From positions 1 through 6,502 of the forward strand of contig USSJ01000074.1 of NCBI GenBank assembly GCA_900557285.1: a stretch of 6,502 nt of DNA, given 5' to 3'. This document shows, piece after piece, positions 1 to 5,148 of this stretch. Source of the stretch: an uncultured Clostridia bacterium. GTDB taxonomy: Bacteria; Bacillota; Clostridia; Christensenellales; Borkfalkiaceae. The number at the start of each line of letters is the position of its first letter. The stretch's first letter is position 1. The translations under genes and the position numbers were made by a program. The notes below the pieces were generated by a model. It did no database searches, was not told the origin of the DNA, and saw nothing but the letters and a program-made list of their open reading frames with translations.

Positions 1-69
1 CCGTTCGACTTGCATGTGTTAAGCACGCCGCCAGCGTTCATCCTGAGCCAGAATCAAACTCTTAAGTTT
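1..69 (-). rRNA. 16S ribosomal RNA, 5' end (partial)
   Basis: The reverse complement of 43-62 is AGAGTTTGATTCTGGCTCAG, the universal bacterial 16S start (27F site), followed by GATGAACGCTGGCGGCGTG and the conserved CTTAACACATGCAAGTCGAA. The gene runs off the left edge of the window. The mature 5' end is placed at about 69 by counting the usual seven nucleotides before AGAGTTTGAT, so that boundary is good to a few bases only. The GGATGAACGCTGGCGGCGTGCTTAA form fits Firmicutes/Clostridia, but the piece is too short for finer placement. It lies directly downstream of the triple promoter at 270-548, so it is the first gene of an rrn operon. Confidence 0.97.
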
Positions 70-263
70 AATTGCTTAAAGCTGCTCTTTCGAGCAACTG
101 CTCTAACGTTATTTGCTGACTGTTCTTTGAGTACTTGTGTACTAAAAGTTAATTGACAGAAACTTTCAAACTTTCTTTGTTAAAAGATCGTTTAATTCAT
201 TTCCTTCTATTCAATTTTTAATCTGCGTTTCACCGAACTTCGTTCGGCGCTCTCGATGAGAGC
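70..263 (-). promoter_or_regulatory. 16S rRNA leader with several hairpins
   Basis: About 194 nt lie between the predicted +1 of the nearest promoter (G at 263) and the 16S gene. Reading on the minus strand, the transcript would open at +1 with a hairpin GCTCTC-ATC-GAGAGC (263-249), followed one base later by CCGAAC-GAA-GTTCGG (247-233). Nearer to 16S are AGTAC-ACAA-GTACT (143-130) and TGCTC-GAAA-GAGCA (96-83), the second closed by a GNRA-type tetraloop. GAGCA at 92-96 could instead pair with TGCTC at 99-103, so those two folds exclude each other. Leaders of rRNA operons normally carry antitermination and RNase processing signals. I did not find a clear boxA in the sense direction. Confidence 0.7.
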
Positions 264-269
264 TTATCC

Positions 270-298
270 ATAATATCATATTTGATTTTGTTTGTCAA
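270..298 (-). promoter_or_regulatory. rrn promoter P1 (proximal to 16S)
   Basis: On the minus strand this reads TTGACA (298-293), a 17-nt spacer, then TATTAT (275-270). TGA directly precedes the -10, giving an extended -10. Six bases later comes a G at 263, the likely +1; GTP initiation is common for Firmicutes rRNA promoters. An A-rich tract (T-rich on the given strand, 299-345) lies just upstream of the -35 and resembles an UP element. The consensus -35, ideal spacing and position before 16S make this a confident call. Confidence 0.92.
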
Positions 299-394
299 GC
301 GTTTTTCAAAACTTTTTTGAAGTTTTTTTAAAACTTTTTTCAAACTCGATCAGATTTGATACCGTTTGGATGTCACTCACGCGACAGCCTAATT

Positions 395-423
395 AATATA
401 TCATATTCAAAAGTATTTGTCAA
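395..423 (-). promoter_or_regulatory. rrn promoter P2
   Basis: The minus strand reads TTGACA (423-418), a 17-nt spacer, then TATATT (400-395), with TGA directly before the -10. A G at 388, after a six-base discriminator, is the likely start. The layout matches P1 and its elements sit exactly 125 bp upstream of those of P1. The A-tract behind it (424-465) shares an 18-base identical run with that of P1 (426-443 versus 301-318). Confidence 0.9.
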
Positions 424-519
424 GAGTTTTTCAAAACTTTTTTAGGTTTTTTTGAACTTTTTTGACGAATTCTTTTGCCCTGATATCGCATCGGGCTGCT
501 CTCTTGCGACAGCTTGACT

Positions 520-548
520 ATAATATCATATACCCCTTTAAAAGTCAA
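520..548 (-). promoter_or_regulatory. rrn promoter P3 (distal)
   Basis: The minus strand reads TTGACT (548-543), a 17-nt spacer, then TATTAT (525-520), with TGA before the -10 and a G at 513 as the likely +1. It lies exactly 125 bp upstream of P2. The -35 has one mismatch to consensus, so it may be slightly weaker. An A/T tract (549-590) follows upstream as in P1 and P2. Just after +1, P2 and P3 share GCTGTCGC; P1 has the diverged GCTCTC. Confidence 0.87.
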
Positions 549-590
549 ATGTTTTTTCAAACTTTTTCCAATTTTTTTGACATTTTTTTC

Positions 591-711
591 GCCGCCTTTT
601 TACCCCTTCCATATCTTGCGGTTTTGCAAAAGTTAACCGCTATCCGTTGTATTTTCCCCGCCGTTTGCGCGGGATCTTTTCGCCGCTTTTTCCGCCTTCG
701 CTTCAAATCGT
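591..711. other. Intergenic stretch between divergent promoters, no gene seen
   Basis: I see no supported gene here. Open frames that cross it lack a ribosome binding site and run through the rRNA promoters. It holds two inverted repeats: GCGGTT...AACCGC (618-623 and 635-640), with an inner TTTTGCAAAA, and CCCGC...GCGGG (657-661 and 669-673) followed on the plus strand by ATCTTTT. Neither is a convincing terminator. Confidence 0.5.
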
Positions 712-740
712 TTGCATGGCGGATCTTTTTTTGCTATAAT
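712..740 (+). promoter_or_regulatory. Promoter of the small membrane protein gene
   Basis: TATAAT at 735-740 is a perfect -10, preceded by TGC, which gives an extended -10. TTGCAT at 712-717 sits 17 bases upstream as a partial -35. The expected start is near 747, about 50 bases before the ATG at 799. It fires away from the rRNA promoters. Confidence 0.75.
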
Positions 741-798
741 GTTTGTGTCCTTCCGGTTCGGAAATTCAGGACACCGCTTTTTGCGGAAAGGAATTATT

Positions 799-1044
799 AT
801 GTTTAAAGTTCTTCGCATCGCCTGCTCCGTGATCGCTGCCCTCCTGGTTGCCGTCTGCATTTTTATTTTCCTCTATGTCAATATCACCGCGGGGATCGTC
901 TGCGTAGCGGGTGCCCTTTTCTTTTTCGTCCTGACCATGCTCTTCAAATACCTCCAGGAAGAAAAAGAAGAACTTTCCAAAAAAAAGAACCCGCCCGCTA
1001 TGCCTGCCGAACCTTCCGATTCCGACGACAAAAAACAAAATTAA
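799..1044 (+). CDS. Small two-helix membrane protein, function unknown
   Basis: This is an 81-residue protein that I do not recognise as a named family. The start at 799 is chosen because AAAGGA (787-792) lies six bases before it and the promoter at 712-740 ends too late for the longer in-frame start at 712. Residues about 5-25 and 28-50 form two hydrophobic stretches joined by a very short turn (YVNITAG), typical of a membrane hairpin. The tail from about residue 51 is highly charged: an EE/KK-rich segment that may be helical, then a P- and D-rich end (DSDDKKQN). The strong cytosolic-looking tail suggests both termini are inside. It is a single-gene unit between its own promoter and a strong terminator, divergent from the rrn operon and convergent with the GH43 genes. 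No operon partner hints at a role. Confidence 0.85.
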   Translation: MFKVLRIACSVIAALLVAVCIFIFLYVNITAGIVCVAGALFFFVLTMLFKYLQEEKEELSKKKNPPAMPAEPSDSDDKKQN

Positions 1045-1066
1045 ATCGGCTTTTTCAAAATTTATA

Positions 1067-1101
1067 AGAGCATCCGTTCACGGATGCTCTTTTTGTTTTT
1101 T
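1067..1101 (+). terminator. Intrinsic terminator of the small membrane protein gene
   Basis: A perfect 10-bp stem AGAGCATCCG (1067-1076) and CGGATGCTCT (1081-1090) with a TTCA loop is followed by TTTTGTTTTTT (1091-1101). It begins 22 bases after the TAA stop. The opposite strand lacks a good U-run after the stem, so it acts mainly on the plus strand. Confidence 0.93.
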
Positions 1102-1108
1102 AATATGT

Positions 1109-1131
1109 CGCGCGCATGCGCGCACGCGTAT
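1109..1131. other. Alternating purine-pyrimidine palindromic tract (Z-DNA-prone)
   Basis: A 14-bp perfect palindrome GCGCGCATGCGCGC (1110-1123) sits inside 23 bp of strictly alternating pyrimidine-purine steps (1109-1131), mostly CG. Such tracts can adopt Z-DNA under negative supercoiling. It starts eight bases after the terminator, between convergent genes, where supercoiling would be expected to be relieved or mixed. A function is not shown. Confidence 0.55.
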
Positions 1132-1401
1132 TATATAACGATTTCCTTTTATAGCGATTCCCTTTCACGCAAAATTATTCCGTCCGCCCCGCCGCGTTTG
1201 CTTCTCCCGCATCCGCCTTTTCAAAACTTTTTCCCTCAAGCGTTTTTCGGGCGGTCGCCGCGGCAGATGTTTCGCGCGGTATTCGGCGTCGGATGTTTCG
1301 GGCTGTCGGGCAGATGCTTCGGGCGATCGTCGTCGGCAGGCTTTTCCGGACTGTCTGAATATATTTTTCAAAAATATTTCGGCAATTTTAATCCGACCGA
1401 A
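1132..1401. other. Non-coding stretch downstream of the GH43 gene, with degenerate repeats
   Basis: I see no gene on either strand; the open frames here lack ribosome binding sites, and the plus-strand one simply continues antisense into the GH43 gene. The region holds three imperfect copies of (G)ATG(T/C)TTCG, at 1267-1274, 1293-1300 and 1314-1321, within similar GC-rich contexts (GGCAGATGTTTCG, GTCGGATGTTTCG, GGCAGATGCTTCG). Near the GH43 stop is the A/T palindrome at 1361-1377. Confidence 0.45.
1361..1401 (-). terminator. Weak candidate terminator after the cytosolic GH43 gene
   Basis: Directly after the TGA stop the minus strand reads TTCGG (1401-1397), 14 bases, then CCGAA (1382-1378) and ATATTTTTG. 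A 5-bp stem followed by a T-run could terminate, and the A/T palindrome at 1361-1377 could also fold. Both are weak by themselves. Confidence 0.35.
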
Positions 1402-2832
1402 TCAGCGCGCAAGGTTGAGAAAAAACGGAAGTCCGTTTTCGCCGCGCGCCGACACAGTGATCCCGCCGCGGCGATCCCGTTCGATCCGGGCAGGCATCGC
1501 CGCACCGTGGTAAATTTCGCCGTCCAGCGTGAACGAAACAAAATATTCCCCGTACAGCTTCCATTCTCCGCGCACTCTGCCTCCGACCGTCAGCGTGCCG
1601 TTTTTCTGCAATTCCAGCCCCTGTTTTGCGTACACCGTTTTATCGTTTTGCTCACTGAGCGCGATGTAATCGAATTTTTGCCCCGCAAGCTCCCCGAATC
1701 CGATCGGGCGGAGCCGCTCCCCCGCATAGCGGTTGGGACTCATCACAATCTCGCCGCGCACGTTGTATGCGTACAGACTGACAAATAAATAATGAAATCT
1801 CCCGCCCGACGGCGTTCTGTCGTGATAGACGATCAGATCCCTGCCGTCCGGCGTTTCAAAGAGATCGCAATGCCCGGGCGCAAAAAAATCGTACCCGACC
1901 GCCGTATCGCCCGCATCCCTTTTCCAGCTGAACGAACTGCTCAGCTTTACGCCGCGCGCGCCGTAAGGCGGGCGCATATACTCTCCATCCGCCTTCGTGC
2001 TCGTAAACAGGCGCATATTGTATTTTGTGAACAGCGAATCCGCCGACGTGACCAGACTGAACAGCCGCACTTTCCGCAGTTCGATCTGTTCGCGGAAAAC
2101 GTCGCCCGAAAAAACGGGAACTTTCTTGACCGCGACCACGCTCCCTTCCTGATCATCGGAGGCAACCAGCACTTTCCCGTAATATTCCGCGTCCGAAATT
2201 TCCCCTGCGCGGTGCTGCGAAAACGTGAAACCGTCCTTTCGCTGTCCCGTCAAAGGATCCAGCTCCAGAATACGGATCCCGCCGAAAAAACTGCCGTACG
2301 TCATGTACATTCTGCGACCGTCGTAAAAAATCTGCGCGTCGATCGCATTCGGCGTTTCGCCCCATCTCCCGCCCGTCGTGACGAGCGGCGAAACCAGCGT
2401 ATATTCTCCGTCGATGCGCTCCGATTTCGCCAGAAAGATCCCCGAATGGTTCTTGCCGAATTCCGCCGAATAACAGCCGTACAGCCAGTACTTGCCGTCC
2501 GCCCCCTTTACTATATCGGGCGCCCATAGCGTGTCGTTGCGGCACAGCGCGCCGCACGCCTCCATTTCCGAAAGCACGGGCGAAAGCGACGCACGGATCC
2601 CACGCGGAAACGCCTGCCCCACATATTCCCAGCGGATCAGGTCCTCGGATCTTCGGATCTGGTAATAATTTTGCCCGTACGTACCCGTCGAAAATACGTA
2701 ATACATCCCGTCCGCAAAAATCATGGACGGATCGTGCGCCCCGAAAATGCCCCATTCGGACACGGGCGCGTCATCCTTCGTCAGCAACGGGGCAAAATAA
2801 GCATCTTTTAATTTTTCGTCTTTTTTTTCCAT
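1402..2832 (-). CDS. Intracellular GH43 arabinanase / alpha-L-arabinofuranosidase-like enzyme
   Basis: The 476-residue product is a GH43 five-bladed propeller enzyme. The family uses an Asp base, an Asp pKa modulator and a Glu acid. Here these are best read as D34 (AHDPSMIF), D165 (PNAIDAQ) and E229 (DDQEGSVV); WAPD at 103-106 and APGH ending in H321 are further family landmarks. Residues about 25-360 form the propeller. SPNRYAGE (365-372) leads into a C-terminal beta domain (about 385-476) like the one on endo-arabinanases (GH43_C type). No signal peptide or lipobox is present, so it should act in the cytosol, probably on imported arabino-oligosaccharides, as known for intracellular AbnB of Geobacillus. 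AGAGAGG (2847-2841) supports the start, eight bases before the ATG. It is a paralogue of the lipoprotein at 3129-5045. Exact substrate (arabinan, arabinoxylan or xylan) cannot be told from sequence. Confidence 0.9.
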   Translation of the reverse strand: MEKKDEKLKDAYFAPLLTKDDAPVSEWGIFGAHDPSMIFADGMYYVFSTGTYGQNYYQIRRSEDLIRWEYVGQAFPRGIRASLSPVLSEMEACGALCRNDTLWAPDIVKGADGKYWLYGCYSAEFGKNHSGIFLAKSERIDGEYTLVSPLVTTGGRWGETPNAIDAQIFYDGRRMYMTYGSFFGGIRILELDPLTGQRKDGFTFSQHRAGEISDAEYYGKVLVASDDQEGSVVAVKKVPVFSGDVFREQIELRKVRLFSLVTSADSLFTKYNMRLFTSTKADGEYMRPPYGARGVKLSSSFSWKRDAGDTAVGYDFFAPGHCDLFETPDGRDLIVYHDRTPSGGRFHYLFVSLYAYNVRGEIVMSPNRYAGERLRPIGFGELAGQKFDYIALSEQNDKTVYAKQGLELQKNGTLTVGGRVRGEWKLYGEYFVSFTLDGEIYHGAAMPARIERDRRGGITVSARGENGLPFFLNLAR

Positions 2833-2851
2833 AAAACCGGCCTCTCTTTAT

Positions 2852-2956
2852 CGCCTGTGCATACATAGTCTGTCCGATAATAATCTGTGCGGGCAGAATT
2901 CGTGCGAAAATAATCTGTCCGAATAGAATCTGTGCGGACAGAATCCGTGCGGACAT
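2852..2956. repeat. 15-bp tandem repeat, seven units
   Basis: Units start at 2852, 2867, 2882, 2897, 2912, 2927 and 2942, each 15 bp long without gaps. The consensus on the given strand is AATCTGTGCGGACAG; the unit at 2927 matches it fully, and the one at 2852 is the most diverged. The array ends five bases before the ribosome binding site of the cytosolic GH43 gene. On the minus strand every frame through the array gives a 5-residue periodicity, for example SARIL, SAQIL, FGQII, FARIL, PAQII. An ATG at 2956 opens such a frame (61 codons, overlapping the GH43 start), but no Shine-Dalgarno site precedes it, so I do not call a gene. Confidence 0.85.
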
Positions 2957-3022
2957 AGACAGCGGTTATATCTGCCGCTCAGGCTTCGCCTTCCGCGCCT
3001 TTCCTTTGCCATCTGTTCCGCG

Positions 3023-3058
3023 CCTGAAAAAAGAGCGCCGAAGCGCCCTTTTTTCAGG
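3023..3058 (-). terminator. Intrinsic terminator of the GH43 lipoprotein gene (UUCG loop)
   Basis: A 16-pair stem with a single mismatch (3034/3047) runs from 3023-3038 to 3043-3058. On the minus strand it reads GGGCGC-TTCG-GCGCTC followed by TTTTTT, with a matching A-run in front. The UUCG tetraloop is especially stable. It lies 71 bases after the stop of the lipoprotein gene. The symmetric A and T runs mean it could work in both directions. Confidence 0.88.
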
Positions 3059-3072
3059 ATTTTGAATGTCTT

Positions 3073-3122
3073 GCGGCGTTTTACCGCCGCGGGTGAACTG
3101 TTTTCTGCGGCATTTTGCCGCA
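3073..3122 (-). repeat. Two GC-rich hairpins just after the GH43 lipoprotein stop
   Basis: Two perfect 6-bp stems lie between the stop codon and the terminator: TGCGGC-ATTTT-GCCGCA (3106-3122) and GCGGCG-TTTTAC-CGCCGC (3073-3090). Both use a GCGGC core with a T-rich loop. They might protect the mRNA 3' end. Neither has a U-run, so they are not terminators themselves. Confidence 0.6.
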
Positions 3123-3128
3123 ATGCCG

Positions 3129-5045
3129 TTAAACCAGCGAATTGAGATACAGCGTGTTCTTGCCGTTCTCGCTCAGACAGGAGATCGTCAGGCCGCCTTT
3201 CCCCTGCGATTCGATATACGCAGGCATGACCGCACCGTAATAATTTCCCTGCAATGCCGCATCGCCGCCCGTGATCTCGATATAAATATAGTTATCTCCG
3301 TACAGGTACCAGCTTCCGACTGCCGTATTCCCGATTTTCAGGACGTTGTTTTCCGCCAGAACCATGTCTTCCTTGGCATAGCCGCCGTTATAGGTGGAAT
3401 CGTACCGGTTGTTCGTGACCGCCGCATATGCATATTTGCCCGCGGTAATATGGAGCACTTCGTCTTCGGTCACTTTGCGGACCGTCTCGCCCGCATAGCG
3501 GTTGGGGCTCATCACGATGTCGCCGCGCGAATTGAAGGTGTACTGGCTGACAAACAGGAAATGATTGCCGCCGCCGAACGTCGTGCGGTTGTGGTACGCG
3601 ATCAGGTTTTTGCCCGTAGAAGTCGTGATCATGTCGTTATGCCCCGGCGCAAAAAATTCGTACGAGGGCGAACGGTCGGTATCGCTCGTTCTCCAGGTAA
3701 ACGACCCGCTCACGCGGTTGCCCGAGTTGTCGCCCGTTCCCGTCAACGAAGAGAATCCGCTCGTCGGCGACGCGCTCACATAACTGCGCATATTGTAATC
3801 GGACGAAAGGCTGTTGGACGAACCCATCAGGTAATACCGGTTTTTATATTCGTAGCTTTCCGCATCGTAAGACTTCGGATCGCCCGTGTAGACGGGTACG
3901 TTTTCATGATAACTGATGACAGGCCCTTCCATGTAGCCGTTGGGAACAAGGCTCGTGCCGTACCGCTCCGCCTGCGTTTTGGAAGATCCTTTCAGAAGAT
4001 CGTCGCCGCTCAGGCCGTCCTTGCGCAGTCCCGTCTGCGGATCCAGCTCGATGCTGTAAATGCCGCCCGAGAAAGAACCGTACGCCATGTACATTCTGCC
4101 GTCGGTATCGTAATAAATGCTCGCGTCAATCGCGTTCGGCCAGATACCGCCGCCGTCATACGAATACACGATGATGTCTTTGAATTCATAAGGCCCTGCG
4201 ATATCTTTGGAATAGCACTGGAAAATGACCGAATGCGAAGACCCGAAAGCCGTCGTCCAGCTTCCGTACAGCCACCAGCCGCCGTCCGCCGCCTGCGTGA
4301 CTTCGGGCGCCCACAGCGTCCAGCAGGAATTATTCCAGTTTCCGTCGCCCTTGAGAATGTCGTACACTTCCTGCAGCCCGCCTTTGCCCGATTCGTACAC
4401 CGATTTTGCGTCCGAATCGTTCTTGCCGCAGTTTTTGATGGCAGGATCGGCAAGTTTTGTCCAGTGGATCAGATCGTCGCTCACGCGCACCTGATACCCA
4501 TAGTCGCCGCCCGCGTTGTCCGTGTTGAATTCATAATACTTCCCGTCCGCTTCCACGACCACGGGATCATGCACATACCCGATGTCCGAGACGTTCATCG
4601 CCGAACGCGATACCGTCGGAAGATCGGGGTCCGCAGGATACGCCGCCGCCACGTCCGACGTAAACGTTTCCACTTTCTCCTCGCCCGAATTGAAATTCAA
4701 AGTGTAAGAACCCGTTCCCGTCGCCGTAACGGTATATGTGTCCGTCTTTTTGCCGTTCGCCGTCTCGCTCGTTCCCGCCGAAAGGGTCACGTTCCCTTCC
4801 GCAACTTCCGCCGTCACCGTCTTTTGCGCATCGTATACGATGACCAGTTCGTCCGTCATCACGCTCGCGTCCACGTACGTATCTTCCGAAGATTTGTACG
4901 TCAGGTTGGGTGCCTGCTCCACGTCGATCTCAAACGAATGCGTGGATACCTCGTCACCAGTCCTGCCGCACGCCGCAAGCAGTACGGACATAGCCATCAA
5001 AAGCGCAAGAACCAGCGCCGACGCCGTTATTTTCGCACGTTTCAT
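3129..5045 (-). CDS. Surface lipoprotein GH43 arabinanase-like enzyme
   Basis: From the start at 5045 the product has 638 residues. This start is preferred over the upstream ATG at 5114 because GGGAGGA (5057-5051) lies five bases before it and it puts a lipoprotein signal at the N terminus: MKRAK, a hydrophobic core, then the lipobox LLAAC with C26 as the lipidated residue. Residues about 30-140 form a Thr/Ser-rich, Ig-like beta domain or spacer. The GH43 propeller follows (about 145-500) with D160 (VHDPVV), D307 (PNAIDAS) and E373 (MEGPVI) as the predicted base, modulator and acid, plus WAPE (245-248) and APGH ending in H469. SPNRYAGE (513-520) leads into the C-terminal GH43_C-like domain. 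The EGP motif and overall build fit extracellular endo-arabinanases acting on arabinan or related side chains outside the membrane. Exact specificity is open. It is colinear with the cytosolic paralogue downstream. Confidence 0.92.
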   Translation of the reverse strand: MKRAKITASALVLALLMAMSVLLAACGRTGDEVSTHSFEIDVEQAPNLTYKSSEDTYVDASVMTDELVIVYDAQKTVTAEVAEGNVTLSAGTSETANGKKTDTYTVTATGTGSYTLNFNSGEEKVETFTSDVAAAYPADPDLPTVSRSAMNVSDIGYVHDPVVVEADGKYYEFNTDNAGGDYGYQVRVSDDLIHWTKLADPAIKNCGKNDSDAKSVYESGKGGLQEVYDILKGDGNWNNSCWTLWAPEVTQAADGGWWLYGSWTTAFGSSHSVIFQCYSKDIAGPYEFKDIIVYSYDGGGIWPNAIDASIYYDTDGRMYMAYGSFSGGIYSIELDPQTGLRKDGLSGDDLLKGSSKTQAERYGTSLVPNGYMEGPVISYHENVPVYTGDPKSYDAESYEYKNRYYLMGSSNSLSSDYNMRSYVSASPTSGFSSLTGTGDNSGNRVSGSFTWRTSDTDRSPSYEFFAPGHNDMITTSTGKNLIAYHNRTTFGGGNHFLFVSQYTFNSRGDIVMSPNRYAGETVRKVTEDEVLHITAGKYAYAAVTNNRYDSTYNGGYAKEDMVLAENNVLKIGNTAVGSWYLYGDNYIYIEITGGDAALQGNYYGAVMPAYIESQGKGGLTISCLSENGKNTLYLNSLV

Positions 5046-5050
5046 TTCTG

Positions 5051-5057
5051 TCCTCCC
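5051..5057 (-). promoter_or_regulatory. Ribosome binding site that fixes the GH43 lipoprotein start
   Basis: The minus strand reads GGGAGGA, then CAGAA, then ATG at 5045. This near-perfect Shine-Dalgarno site decides for the start that yields a clean lipoprotein signal and against the ATG at 5114, which lies within a hairpin (5098-5130) and would prefix 23 charged residues. Confidence 0.88.
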
Positions 5058-5069
5058 TTTTTCTTCCCT

Positions 5070-5094
5070 CGGGCGCAAAAATTCCCGTCGCCCG
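5070..5094 (-). promoter_or_regulatory. Leader hairpin upstream of the GH43 lipoprotein gene
   Basis: CGGGCG (5070-5075) and CGCCCG (5089-5094) form a perfect 6-bp stem with a 13-nt loop. It lies 12 bases upstream of the ribosome binding site and right after the terminator-like hairpin at 5098-5130. It could belong to a leader that modulates expression, but no known riboswitch consensus is apparent. Confidence 0.4.
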
Positions 5095-5097
5095 TTT

Positions 5098-5130
5098 AAG
5101 AAAGGGCTACACAATTCGCAGCCCTTTCTT
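5098..5130 (-). terminator. Terminator-like hairpin between LamG-like gene and GH43 lipoprotein gene
   Basis: A perfect 11-bp stem AAGAAAGGGCT (5098-5108) and AGCCCTTTCTT (5120-5130) encloses an 11-nt loop, 18 bases after the stop of the upstream gene. The T-rich part is within the stem arm rather than after it on the minus strand, while the plus strand continues TTCGTT. Termination may therefore be partial, allowing some readthrough into the GH43 gene. Confidence 0.6.
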
Positions 5131-5148
5131 TCGTTATCTCGTTTTCGG

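Larger units (their letters stand above)
264..590 (-). repeat. Tandem ~125-bp promoter repeat (three units)
   Basis: Three promoter units repeat with an exact 125-bp period: -35 elements at 293-298, 418-423 and 543-548; -10 elements at 270-275, 395-400 and 520-525; and the A-tract start at 301, 426 and 551. The -35, the -10 with its TGA, the A-tracts and the first transcribed bases are similar, while the spacers and the DNA between units have diverged. This pattern suggests an old tandem duplication in which only the promoter parts stayed under selection. Confidence 0.85.

Noticed and set aside
121..130. TGTTCTTTGA, resembling a boxA antitermination site
   Set aside because: It is on the plus strand, antisense to the rRNA leader, so it cannot act as boxA in the rRNA transcript. 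It may be part of the rRNA processing stem or chance.
618..673. Inverted repeats as terminators
   Set aside because: Stems are 5-6 bp with long loops and no proper U-run, and there is no gene ending next to them.
462..806. Plus-strand open frame of 114 codons across the rRNA promoters
   Set aside because: It runs antisense through the P3 promoter and the A-tract, has no ribosome site and no protein-like composition; the T-rich DNA simply lacks stops.
1084..2529. Long plus-strand open frames opposite the cytosolic GH43 gene
   Set aside because: They are antisense to a gene with clear GH43 motifs and are Arg/Pro/His-rich, as expected of GC-rich shadows.
2852..2956. CRISPR array
   Set aside because: Units are 15 bp and directly adjacent with no spacers; the array is an ordinary short tandem repeat.
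3066..5099. 677-codon plus-strand open frame
   Set aside because: It is antisense to the whole GH43 lipoprotein gene, extremely rich in Arg and Val, with no recognisable domain or ribosome site. Its length comes from codon bias on the other strand.
5046..5114. Longer form of the GH43 lipoprotein starting at 5114
   Set aside because: The extra 23 residues are charged and would bury the lipoprotein signal, and the ribosome site GGGAGGA points to 5045.
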